Origin: an uncultured Collinsella sp.
GTDB taxonomy: Bacteria > Actinomycetota > Coriobacteriia > Coriobacteriales > Coriobacteriaceae
DNA length: 28,344 nucleotides
Assembly: GCA_900757705.1 (NCBI GenBank)
Contig: CAAEOW010000035.1
Span: 1 to 28,344, forward strand
Direction: 5' to 3'
A model generated the notes under the pieces. The model did not search any database. It had not been told where the DNA came from and was given only the letters and a program-made list of their open reading frames with translations. Positions 8,396 to 17,347 of this stretch are shown one piece after another (the stretch's first letter is position 1; the number at the start of each line of letters is the position of its first letter). The translations under genes were made by a program, and so were the position numbers.

Positions 8396-9210
8396 CGAAC
8401 CGCCGTCCTTACAAATAGCGAGACGAGCGCAACTCCAACCGACACAAGCACAGTGCCGCCCGCATACAGCAAAACCTGAATTACACCAACATTCTGCATA
8501 CTCAGGGAACACAGGTTCATCAGGTAATACACGGGCGAGAGCATGAGCAGCAAGCTGGGCTGACCGCTTCCGTATGTACTTGGGAACCACACCATCACAA
8601 ATGTCGAAACTGCTATTGCAACGACGCTGCTCGCCACCACACTCCTCGTGAGCAAATACAGGGCGAAGGTAGCGGCGTACATCGAAATGAGCAGCAGCGC
8701 GATCATCAGCGCAATCGATACAAATTGGGCAAACCCTGAGCACGAGGCCCCAACGTCCCATTGGGCCATCTTGGTTAAATACAGCGCAGTCGTAGAAAGA
8801 AGATACACGGCACCGACCAGAGTGCAGTTCACCAACAGCTTCGTGATCACAATCGCCGCCTGCGACACCCCTCGCGATCTCGATACGGCGTAAGCCACGG
8901 ATTCAAAGTCTCTCGACGTAGCGTAAACCGCGTAGAGAATCGTCACCGGAATCCAGACCACTGTAGACGCAAAAGACGTCCGGGCAACAGAGCCCAAAAC
9001 GTCCCCTGCATCCACTAGGTTTCCAATAAAACCTATAGCCCCTCCAAGCGTATACGGGTCATCACCGGCGACCATGATCAGCACCTCAGACGAAGTCGCA
9101 GCCGCAACCACATACAGCACAGCCGCAAGCGCAATCATCAGAGCGGTCGCCGGGTGCCTGGCGAGCAACCATACCTCGCTCCGAAAAGCTGAGATGAACT
9201 CGCGTTTCAT
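8392..9210 (-). CDS. ABC-2 type permease subunit (LanE/LanG-like)
   Basis: A 272-residue membrane protein, MKREFISAFRSEVWLLARHP followed by about six hydrophobic helices (for instance ATALMIALAAVLYVVAAAT and FVSIALMIALLLISMYAATF). It is the second membrane subunit of the same transporter as the permease at 7607-8395 and is of similar length and layout. The start overlaps the ATPase stop (TGATGA); GTG at 9213 is a possible alternative start one codon earlier. Tight overlaps across ATPase, permease and permease indicate one translational unit. Substrate is inferred from the neighbouring precursor genes. Confidence 0.75.
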   Translation of the reverse strand: MKREFISAFRSEVWLLARHPATALMIALAAVLYVVAAATSSEVLIMVAGDDPYTLGGAIGFIGNLVDAGDVLGSVARTSFASTVVWIPVTILYAVYATSRDFESVAYAVSRSRGVSQAAIVITKLLVNCTLVGAVYLLSTTALYLTKMAQWDVGASCSGFAQFVSIALMIALLLISMYAATFALYLLTRSVVASSVVAIAVSTFVMVWFPSTYGSGQPSLLLMLSPVYYLMNLCSLSMQNVGVIQVLLYAGGTVLVSVGVALVSLFVRTAVR

Positions 9211-10130
9211 CACAGCTCGCTCTCTCGACCGATGAGCTCCGAATAAAACTCCTCAAGGCTCTTCCTATGAGAATACGCCTCCGCAACCCTCACACCTGCG
9301 GTCGAGAGCGCTTCGATTGCAATGCCCCGCCCTTCCTTTTTCTCCTCATAGCGCATAAGGACGCTGCCGTCCGGCAGAAAAGAATGTGAGGTCTCATCTC
9401 CGAGAACCGATCTCGTTCGCTCCAGATCGTCCACATGCAACACGAAACCACCGCGGCATGACTTTTCCAGCTGAGGTGCGGTCATCCTTCGAATGAGGCG
9501 ACCATGACTTATGAAGAGGTAATCAGTTGCCAGCTTGTGCATCTCCTCAAGATTGTGGCTGGATACGAGAATCGTTTTACCTTGATCTTTGTTAAGATGC
9601 GTAAGGATTTTTCTTACTTCGACTATCCCCATCGGATCCAGGCCGTTTGTCGGCTCGTCCAGGATCAACAGCTCCGGATCGCCCAGCAACGCTATGGCCA
9701 GATCGAGACGCCTCCTCATTCCCATTGAGAAGTTCTTCACTTTCTTCCCGCCGGCCTCCCCCAAACCGACGGTTGATAACACACCGTCGATGGAACGATC
9801 GGTGGGAAGCCCCCACTCAATACAGCGAACGACCAAGTTGTCTCGCGCGGTCAGATTAGGATACGAAGCATTGAGGTCGGGCATATAACCCAGCCTTTCC
9901 CTGCAGCTCCGTATTTCACGTCTCCCGGTTTGCCCAAACATCGAGATCGTTCCTGACGATGGCTCCGAAAGCCCCGTGATCAATCGAATTAACGTGCTCT
10001 TGCCGGCACCATTCTCCCCAATGAGTGCACACAGCTCGCCTTCCATTAAAGAGAACGAGACTGATTTAACCGCTTCAAACCCGCCATATCTCTTGGATAT
10101 GGCACGCAATTCAACTGGGACTTCCCGCAT
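9210..10130 (-). CDS. ABC transporter ATP-binding subunit (LanF/BcrA-like)
   Basis: A 306-residue cytoplasmic ATPase. Walker A GENGAGKST (38-46), a signature-like FSMGMRRRLDLA, Walker B LLILDEPTNGLDP and the H-loop SSHNLEEM are present. About 80 residues follow the ATPase core, as in LanF/BcrA/drug-export subfamilies, where the C-terminal extension ends near the peptide-sensing region. The ATG at 10130 was preferred because GGGAGG lies nine bases upstream; the ATG nine bases earlier touches that motif. First of three coupled genes for a probable self-protection transporter of the RiPP. The position of the usual Q-loop glutamine is MPDLNAS, not a clear match. Confidence 0.85.
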   Translation of the reverse strand: MREVPVELRAISKRYGGFEAVKSVSFSLMEGELCALIGENGAGKSTLIRLITGLSEPSSGTISMFGQTGRREIRSCRERLGYMPDLNASYPNLTARDNLVVRCIEWGLPTDRSIDGVLSTVGLGEAGGKKVKNFSMGMRRRLDLAIALLGDPELLILDEPTNGLDPMGIVEVRKILTHLNKDQGKTILVSSHNLEEMHKLATDYLFISHGRLIRRMTAPQLEKSCRGGFVLHVDDLERTRSVLGDETSHSFLPDGSVLMRYEEKKEGRGIAIEALSTAGVRVAEAYSHRKSLEEFYSELIGRESEL

Positions 10131-10267
10131 GGACGACATCCTCCCCGTCAATAAAAAGGGACGACATGGCAATTGTGCGGGGTTATAGGTAACGTCGGTT
10201 CGCCCCCCATATTGCAATGCCACATCGCCCCTCAGGCGCTGCTGGCCAAAATATCTTTGAACAGTCT

Positions 10268-10314
10268 GTGCACGCCGTACGGCGTGCACTATCCGCTAAA
10301 AGCGGATAGTGCAC
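10268..10314 (-). promoter_or_regulatory. two overlapping perfect hairpins at the end of the second precursor gene
   Basis: One hairpin uses 14-base arms 10284-10297 and 10301-10314 with a three-base loop; its promoter-proximal arm is the last codons of the second precursor, including C35 to the end. The other is a 22-base palindrome, 10268-10289. Both need the GTGCAC at 10284-10289, so they exclude each other. There is no U-run. This could limit transcription or protect the 3' end of the precursor message relative to the transporter genes. Confidence 0.65.
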
Positions 10315-10415
10315 TCCTGTGAAGAACACTTGGTGCTGCAGCTGCCGTGCGCGTAAAAGAAGCAATTGCTGCACATGGGCTCAGCCCCGGCTGACGGCTC
10401 GGTAATCCATTCCAT
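10296..10415 (-). CDS. RiPP precursor peptide 2 (five cysteines, 39 residues)
   Basis: A short gene with a strong ribosome binding site (AAAGGAGGGG, six bases before ATG). The peptide begins MEWITEPSAGAEPM and continues with a core C15-SN-C18-FFYAHGS-C26-STK-C30-SSQE-C35-TIRF. It is 59% identical (23 of 39 positions) to the peptide at 10462-10581: all five cysteines, the N-terminal W-I-x-E-P, the block N17 to G24 (except none changed) and the C-terminal T-x-R-F are kept, while other positions vary. The part before the first Cys is only 14 residues and has no double glycine. Followed by the overlapping hairpins and then transporter, radical SAM and exporter genes. I infer a cysteine-cross-linked peptide (sactipeptide or ranthipeptide class); the class is not proven. 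Confidence 0.85.
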   Translation of the reverse strand: MEWITEPSAGAEPMCSNCFFYAHGSCSTKCSSQECTIRF

Positions 10416-10461
10416 TTCATTCCCCTCCTTTCGCGGTAGAAAGCCAGTTCATCTCTGCCCC

Positions 10462-10581
10462 CTAGAAACGGAACGTGCAGGACTGATTGGGGCACCTCTT
10501 CGTGCATCCCCCGTGCGCGTAGAAGAAGCAGTTGCCGCACGCGGGTGCAACGCCTTCCTCCGGCTCGTTAATCCAATCCAT
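10462..10581 (-). CDS. RiPP precursor peptide 1 (five cysteines, 39 residues)
   Basis: First gene of the operon, about 30 bases after the predicted transcription start, with AGGAGG before the ATG. The peptide begins MDWINEPEEGVAPA, followed by C15-GN-C18-FFYAHGG-C26-TKR-C30-PNQS-C35-TFRF. Cysteine spacing C-x2-C-x7-C-x3-C-x4-C is identical in the second copy, as is the aromatic block FFYAHG. No signal peptide, no double glycine, no TATA/lanthionine Ser/Thr-rich core. Six-cysteine SCIFF peptides differ in Cys number and length. Its position before LanFEG-like genes, a SPASM radical SAM enzyme and an exporter supports a modified, secreted peptide, perhaps antimicrobial. Too short for ordinary gene-calling thresholds. 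Confidence 0.87.
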   Translation of the reverse strand: MDWINEPEEGVAPACGNCFFYAHGGCTKRCPNQSCTFRF

Positions 10582-10603
10582 CTCTCCCTCCTTTCCTTGC
10601 ATA

Positions 10604-10648
10604 CCGAATTGATAATGTTATTCTAATTCGATATGTATCATATTTCAA
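10604..10648 (-). promoter_or_regulatory. promoter of the RiPP operon with an imperfect dyad over the -10
   Basis: On the minus strand TTGAAA (10643-10648) and TAGAAT (10620-10625) are separated by 17 bases, close to consensus, and the predicted start near 10612 gives a short leader. CGAATT at 10604-10609 and AATTCG at 10625-10630 form the outer arms of an imperfect dyad covering the -10 and start site, a possible operator. The surroundings (10600-10680) are strongly AT-rich. Confidence 0.7.
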
Positions 10649-10768
10649 TATAAGCTTATTTATATATTACACAAGGTAAGCACCCCCCTGCATCCAGCAC
10701 AGGAAATGACTCTCTCGTTCCCCAGTGACGCGGCGAGAAATACAGGCCACTGCAGGACGTTGAATGAA

Positions 10769-10800
10769 CAGCCCGTGAAAACCGTTGTTTTCACGGGCTG
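10769..10800 (-). terminator. hairpin terminator after the regulator gene
   Basis: Perfect 14-base arms (10769-10782, 10787-10800) with a four-base loop, 32 bases after the stop of the Xre-type gene. The minus-strand tail is TTCATT, only weakly U-rich; on the plus strand a T6 run begins about 14 bases later. It insulates the regulator pair from the RiPP promoter. Confidence 0.65.
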
Positions 10801-10831
10801 CACCTGCTCAATACTTTTTTATTCTCCAGCC

Positions 10832-11161
10832 TCAGTCGTCTCTAAGATCGACCACGTAAACATGATCTGACTCCAGGACCGGGTCATCACCCGTCGCGGT
10901 CGCCCTGCTCAGCGCGTTGCGGGCGCGCCGCGTCGCCAGTTCCTCAAGTTCTCTTTCGTTGACGCGCTTAATAAGATCGCCAGGCTGGCAATCAAGCTCT
11001 ACGCAAATATCCAGCAATGTCTTTAACCTAATTGCCTTCACCTTGCCATTTCGTATTTTTGAGATACTTGCCGGTGTGTGCCCGGTCGCCCGAATGATAT
11101 CCGTACTCGTCTTTCCGCGTCGAAGCAATAAGCTTTCAAGCTCAATAATCAGATAGTCCAT
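10832..11161 (-). CDS. Xre/Cro-type (HTH_26-like) transcriptional regulator
   Basis: A 109-residue DNA-binding protein. The helix-turn-helix lies in about residues 16-45 (KTSTDIIRATGHTPASISKI) and is followed by KAIRLKTLLDICVELDCQPGDLI, the typical end of YozG-like small Cro regulators. An extra ~40 charged residues form a C-terminal tail. ATG at 11161 lies eight bases past the stop of the DUF2975 gene with GAGGGG upstream; earlier in-frame starts fall inside that gene. DUF2975 membrane protein plus HTH_26 regulator is a common pair in Gram-positive genomes. Whether it also controls the adjacent RiPP promoter, about 190 bases downstream and on the same strand, is open. Confidence 0.85.
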   Translation of the reverse strand: MDYLIIELESLLLRRGKTSTDIIRATGHTPASISKIRNGKVKAIRLKTLLDICVELDCQPGDLIKRVNERELEELATRRARNALSRATATGDDPVLESDHVYVVDLRDD

Positions 11162-11169
11162 GCCGCCCC

Positions 11170-11709
11170 TCACACCAAATCCTCGGTCTGGTCTTGAAGC
11201 AGAGCTCCGTAGCGCCATATCGCAGAAATCGAGAAGCAGCAAACGGCCCCCAGCACAGCACCAATATCTATGGGCAGGGCCAGGTTTTCAAACATCGAAT
11301 AGGCGTTCCCCAGCAAGTCGAAGGGGCCAATCACTATCGAAAGAAACCCCGGAGAAAACAAGAGGTCACCTATTGCCGCTGCAACAAACAGCCACCCGAT
11401 AATCGAGATTCTTCGAGCATGCGAAAGGGTAAAGGGCGATTCGCCATGAGCCATGTCCATGCTGATTCCCCGCAGGGTCCATGTGGCCCCTCCGGAAATC
11501 AGAAGATACATCAAAGGAACCACTACGGAAACCGTCTTTGATGGATCATATAGGTTTCCTTGAGCAGCCATAAGCCCAATGGAAATAACCACCACCACCG
11601 AACAGCAACACACCGCTATAAACAGCGCCGTAAACAGAATCCCAAGCCTTCTTCCGAGAGTCATCATCTTCTGGATGGACTTATCGATCTTCTGGGCGCT
11701 ATTCACCAC
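11170..11709 (-). CDS. DUF2975-family membrane protein
   Basis: A 179-residue protein with four predicted membrane helices: LGILFTALFIAVCCCSVVVV (about 24-43), VVVPLMYLLISGGATW (about 63-78), ISIIGWLFVAAAIGDLLF (about 103-120) and IDIGAVLGAVCCFSISAIW (about 148-166). Between helices two and three lies the conserved-looking segment HGESPFT. These match DUF2975 proteins. GTG at 11709 (or the next GTG) follows AGGAGGAG. Likely a small membrane sensor or partner of the downstream regulator; no enzymatic motif is visible. Confidence 0.8.
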   Translation of the reverse strand: MVNSAQKIDKSIQKMMTLGRRLGILFTALFIAVCCCSVVVVISIGLMAAQGNLYDPSKTVSVVVPLMYLLISGGATWTLRGISMDMAHGESPFTLSHARRISIIGWLFVAAAIGDLLFSPGFLSIVIGPFDLLGNAYSMFENLALPIDIGAVLGAVCCFSISAIWRYGALLQDQTEDLV

Positions 11710-11959
11710 AGCTCCTCCTAAAGCAATCAGAGGTCTTCTTACTTACTGTTTTTCCTACATTGTAACGAACTCGATAAGAAGAGGGTCGCTTCACGCCGCG
11801 CAATCCCGAACTCCAAGCGTTTCTCATCAGCATTGCCCATCTTTCGAGTCGAAATTCAAATCCAGTTTCTTATCGCATTCTGAAATCAACCCGAACTGGA
11901 TGTGACTGGAAAACAGCGCGCTGCGTCGGTCGCGCTTTCCCGAGCGACTCTGGCACAAC
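11710..11959. other. intergenic stretch without a recognised gene
   Basis: Upstream of the DUF2975 gene. TACAAT (minus strand, about 11757-11762) could be a -10 box, without a good -35. Nothing else recognised up to the IS remnants. Confidence 0.3.
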
Positions 11960-12021
11960 AGACGATATGAGTTGAACATTGGGGCCTCTCCCCTTGCAGC
12001 TCTCTCGTGGGTCGGGCGACA

Positions 12022-12405
12022 ATGGTCGTACCATCAACCGCGGCCGCGCGCTGCGGGCCCTCGGCCTCGGCTGCGTCGTCGGGGCGGTCCCGAAGATGCA
12101 CCGGCCCGCGGCCGACCGCGGCCGCAAGAACGACCGCCGCGACGCCGAGTGGCTGGCACGCATGCTGGCGCGCCGCAACGTCGTCGAGGTGTGGGTCCCC
12201 GACGAGCGCCCTCGAGGACGCGCGCGACGACCTGCAACACGCCAAGCAGCGGATGTCGAAGTTCCTGCTGCGCCACGGCCTCGTCTTCGACGAGACGACG
12301 CCGGCCGGCAGGCGCAGGGGCGCCTGGACGGGGGCCTACTGGGACTGGACGGAGTCCCTCTCCTTCGACGAGCCCGACGACGCCGCGGCCTACGAGCACT
12401 ACATG
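12022..12405 (+). pseudogene. IS110-family transposase fragment (frameshifted)
   Basis: The frame at about 12037-12210 encodes RALRALGLGCVVGAV, RKNDRRDAEWLARML and RRNVVEVWVPDE, the N-terminal DEDD-type catalytic domain of IS110 transposases (KxDxxD motif). Reading then continues one frame over from about 12211 with ALEDARDDLQHAKQRMSKFL, RHGLVFDETTPAGRRRGAW and DDAAAYEHYMDG, the linker of the same family. The first ~40 residues and the whole C-terminal Tnp_IS1110 part are missing. Confidence 0.75.
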
Positions 12406-12684
12406 GACGGAAATGACCTGGTAGAGAACCCTCGCACCGTCTACGTCGCAGGGGACGTAGACGAACTCGTCGAGCACGAGCAGCCTCGCGGGCGACACGT
12501 CGTTCAACAGTTTCGACAGCGTTCCCTTGCGCTTCGCGTTGCCGAGCTCGAGAACCAGCTGCGCGGTCTGCCAGAACCTGACCGACATGTCCGCGGCGAC
12601 CGCGCGCATCGTGAGGGCGACTGCCATGCGCGTCTTGCCGCGCCTGGACTTACCGAAGAAGACGAGGTCTTCGCGCGATTGTTT
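12406..12684 (-). pseudogene. istB: IS21-family helper ATPase IstB fragment
   Basis: Minus-strand reading gives EDLVFFGKSRRGKTRMAVAL (Walker A GKSRRGKT), then SVRFWQTAQLVLELGNAKRK, LLNDVSPARLLVLDEFVYVP (Walker B) and DGARVLYQVIS, an IstB ATPase core cut at both ends. The fragment ends abruptly at the junction with the IS110 piece. No IstA is present. Confidence 0.75.
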
Positions 12685-12875
12685 GTGTCAACGGCCAACT
12701 GAATGTGAACCCTTCTTGCATTGTTGCAACCTGGCTGGCAGCCGGTCTTTAATGACGACGACCATTGTCGCCCGACCCACAAAAGAGCCGCAAGGGGAGG
12801 AGCTCCCAATGTTCAACTCATATCGTCTATGGCGCACTACCATTCACCGAAAGTCGGCAACTTTTTCATTCTCTC

Positions 12876-12905
12876 TATACATGTTTAAACAACATGTTCT
12901 ACAAT
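12876..12905 (+). promoter_or_regulatory. malQ promoter with operator-like dyad
   Basis: TACAAT (12900-12905) fits a -10 box and TATACA (12876-12881) a weak -35 at 18 bases. Between them lies the dyad ACATGTT-N5-AACATGT (12879-12897), which contains GTTTAAAC. The same motif, read as TTGTTTRAAC, occurs upstream of malE, the GntR-type gene and the PTS fusion. A repressor bound here would block the promoter. Confidence 0.55.
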
Positions 12906-12918
12906 AGGGACAATAGCA

Positions 12919-14496
12919 ATGGAAACTCGGGACGAGCCGTCTATCCATCTACGGCGCAGCCCCTTATTCAAAAGGACGGTGAGTGCATCCATGGAGCGTG
13001 CAAGCGGCGTTCTGATGCCCGTTTCGTCATTGCCCGGACCTTACGGTATCGGCGGCTTTGGCTGGAACGCCTATGACTTTGTCGATTTCCTCGCCTCGTG
13101 CAAACAACATTACTGGCAGATTCTCCCCCTTACGACAACGAGCTATGGCGACTCGCCCTATCAGTCGTTCTCGGCCCGTGCGGGCAACCCCAATTTCATC
13201 GACTTTGCCGAGCTTATCGAGGCCGGCTATCTGGAGCAGTGCGATATCGACGGCGTGTACCTGGGCTCCGACCCCAGCAATGTCGACTATGGTGCCATCT
13301 TTGGTGGCCGTCGTCAGATTCTCGACCGCGCCGCCGAGCGCTTTGCCGCCGACAAGCCGGCCGACTTCGACGACTTTGTCCAAGCAAACGAAGACTGGCT
13401 CATCCCCTACTGCGAGTTCATGACCGTCAAGGAGGAGTGCGGTCTCAAGGCCTTTTGGGAGTGGCCCGCAGAGCTCCGTACCCGCGGCGAGGCTTCTGCC
13501 AAGGTCTGCGCCGCCCATCCCGCGCGCATGCTCTACCACCAGATGACGCAGTACTTCTTCAATCGTCAGTGGAGCCGCCTCAAGGCCTATGCCAACGAGC
13601 GCGATATCCTCATCATCGGCGACCTGCCCATCTATGTCTCGCGCGACTCCGTCGAGATGTGGGCCACGCCCGAGCTCTTTAAGATCGACGCCGCCGGTAA
13701 TCCTGTGAGTGTCGCCGGCACGCCGCCCGACCAGTTCTCGGCCACCGGCCAGTACTGGGGCAATCCCATCTACGACTGGGACGCCATGGAAGCCGACGGT
13801 TTCTCCTGGTGGGAGGGCCGTATCCGCGCCGCCCTCGACATGTACGATGTCATCCGCCTGGATCACTTCCGCGGCTTCGAGGCCTATTGGGAGGTGCCGT
13901 TCTCCTCACCCGATTCGTCCTACGGTTCGTGGACGCAGGGCCCCGGCCTCAAGTTCTTCAAGACGCTCGAGGAAAAGCTCGGCACGCTGCCCATCATCGC
14001 CGAAGACCTGGGCTTCCTCACCCCCGGCGTCATCGACATGCGCGACAACTCGGGCTTCCCCGGCATGAAGATCTTGCAGTTCGCCTTTGAGGGCACCAAC
14101 TCGTACTACCTGCCGCACAACTACATTGCCAACACCGTCGCCTATGTGGGCACACACGACAACGAGACGGCGCGCGGTTGGTTTGAGGGAACGGCCACCC
14201 CGCGTCAGCGCGAGCAGGCGGCCCTGTACACCCACCAGCAGGCAGGCGAGCCCATGGCCGATGCACTCAACCGCGCCATCGCCGCCAGCGTAAGCGATAC
14301 CTGCATCTACACCATGCAGGACCTGCTCAACCTGGGCAACGAGGCGCGCATCAACACTCCCGCCACCATGGGCGGCAACTGGACCTGGCGCATGCTCGAT
14401 GGCGCCATCACCCGCGAGCTCGAGCACAAGCTCACCGGCTGGACCGAGACCTACTTCCGCATCCCGTCGGAAGACGAAATTGAGCTTCCCCAATAG
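12919..14496 (+). CDS. malQ: 4-alpha-glucanotransferase (amylomaltase, GH77)
   Basis: Cytoplasmic disproportionating enzyme: transfers glucan chains between maltodextrins and releases glucose, making longer chains for the phosphorylase encoded next. In the 525-residue reading the GH77 features are clear: SGVLMPVSSLPGPYGIGGFG near the N-terminus, nucleophile D315 in RLDHFRG, acid/base E362 in AEDLG and D414 in THDN. The first 24 residues before MERASGVLMP are not typical of the family. ATG at 12991 would give the usual N-terminus, but no start here has a strong ribosome binding site (AGGGA at about 12907 serves the ATG at 12919). Length otherwise normal. Probably regulated with the transporter through the shared operator motif. 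Confidence 0.93.
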   Translation: METRDEPSIHLRRSPLFKRTVSASMERASGVLMPVSSLPGPYGIGGFGWNAYDFVDFLASCKQHYWQILPLTTTSYGDSPYQSFSARAGNPNFIDFAELIEAGYLEQCDIDGVYLGSDPSNVDYGAIFGGRRQILDRAAERFAADKPADFDDFVQANEDWLIPYCEFMTVKEECGLKAFWEWPAELRTRGEASAKVCAAHPARMLYHQMTQYFFNRQWSRLKAYANERDILIIGDLPIYVSRDSVEMWATPELFKIDAAGNPVSVAGTPPDQFSATGQYWGNPIYDWDAMEADGFSWWEGRIRAALDMYDVIRLDHFRGFEAYWEVPFSSPDSSYGSWTQGPGLKFFKTLEEKLGTLPIIAEDLGFLTPGVIDMRDNSGFPGMKILQFAFEGTNSYYLPHNYIANTVAYVGTHDNETARGWFEGTATPRQREQAALYTHQQAGEPMADALNRAIAASVSDTCIYTMQDLLNLGNEARINTPATMGGNWTWRMLDGAITRELEHKLTGWTETYFRIPSEDEIELPQ

Positions 14497-14544
14497 GAGC
14501 CACCGCGCCCGACCCCACCCCATCGTGCGGACGCGTCCGTTTTC

Positions 14545-14585
14545 CCCGCGCGAGGCCACTCCAATCCCTCGCGCGGGCTTCTTTT
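14545..14585 (+). terminator. hairpin between malQ and glgP
   Basis: Eleven-base GC stem (14545-14555 with 14567-14577) followed by CTTCTTTTG. It can act as a terminator or partial attenuator; no clear separate glgP promoter is seen in the 40 bases after it, so some read-through is likely. Confidence 0.7.
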
Positions 14586-14624
14586 GAATTTCTGACATGT
14601 AATCAACCCATCACAGGAGGAAAC

Positions 14625-16892
<2,268 letters not shown>

Positions 16893-16917
16893 TTCGGTTT
16901 CATCGCCCATCCTCTTG

Positions 16918-16951
16918 AAAACGGAGCCACGGCAACGCGGCTCCGTTTTTT
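16918..16951 (+). terminator. rho-independent terminator of glgP
   Basis: Stem 16918-16928 with 16939-16949 around a ten-base loop, ending in a T6 run. Placed 26 bases after the stop codon. Confidence 0.9.
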
Positions 16952-16991
16952 GTGCTCGCACGTTACCCTGTGATCCGACTCGGCCAAACAA

Positions 16992-17209
16992 TCTCGATCC
17001 ATAACAACTACTCAACCAAAACGGTCCCAGCTGTTACAGATTGAGACATACCGGCCCCTCCCCTTGGGTTTATCTCAATCTGTAACATCTAGCAGGTGAA
17101 ATTCGCCTTTGGTGTTACAGATTTAGATGAAATGGTTAGCTCAGCGGAACCGTCTCGATCTGTAACATCTAACGTCCGAAATCGGCCCTATCCGTTACAG
17201 ATCGAGACA
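16992..17209. repeat. six-copy alternating-orientation motif array, ~40-bp spacing
   Basis: The motif TGTTACAGATTGAGACA or a close variant occurs at 17032-17048, 17113-17127 and 17194-17209 on the plus strand. It occurs inverted at 17073-17087 and 17152-17167, with a degenerate inverted copy at 16992-17006. Centres are about 40-41 bases apart. The pattern can also be read as a diverged 81-base tandem repeat (17032-17112, 17113-17193, then a partial unit), each unit able to fold into a hairpin. It fills the gap between the convergent terminators of glgP and the transport operon; no gene is present. Confidence 0.85.
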
Positions 17210-17231
17210 AACGACCGGTCAGGCAGTCCCA

Positions 17232-17279
17232 ACACAAAGAAAGGCTCCCCTCTCGCCCAGTGGACGGGAGGGGAGCCTT
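17232..17279 (-). terminator. terminator of the malEFGK-like operon
   Basis: Arms AAGGCTCCCCT (17241-17251) and its complement (17269-17279) form a strong stem; on the minus strand it is followed by TTTCTTTG. It lies about 70 bases past the ATPase stop. Confidence 0.85.
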
Positions 17280-17347
17280 ATATGTGACCGCGGCAAAAGG
17301 ATGGCAATACCGCAGTCGCCCAAAGGAAGGGCCTGGTTGCACCGGGC

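Larger units (their letters stand above)
11960..12828. mobile_element. composite IS remnant bounded by a ~70-bp inverted repeat
   Basis: Positions 11960-12029 and 12758-12828 are near-identical inverted copies (shared AGACGATATGAGTTGAACAT and GTGGGTCGGGCGACAATG, with a few changes and a small indel between). They look like the upstream region of the same IS110-type element in opposite orientations. Inside are an IS110 transposase fragment (plus) and an IS21 istB fragment (minus), meeting at about 12405-12412. No complete transposase remains. Confidence 0.7.

Noticed and set aside
8396..8761. N-terminal extension of the 7607-8395 permease
   Set aside because: The extension lies wholly inside the preceding permease gene, is Cys/Arg-rich nonsense, and ATG at 8395 gives a normal N-terminus with an ATGA overlap.
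10148..10225. A 25-codon minus-strand frame (MWHCNMGGEP...) between the precursors and the ATPase as a third precursor
   Set aside because: Only two cysteines, no similarity to the two precursors and a poorly spaced ribosome binding site.
16992..17209. CRISPR array
   Set aside because: Repeats alternate in orientation, are short and diverged, and no cas genes are present.
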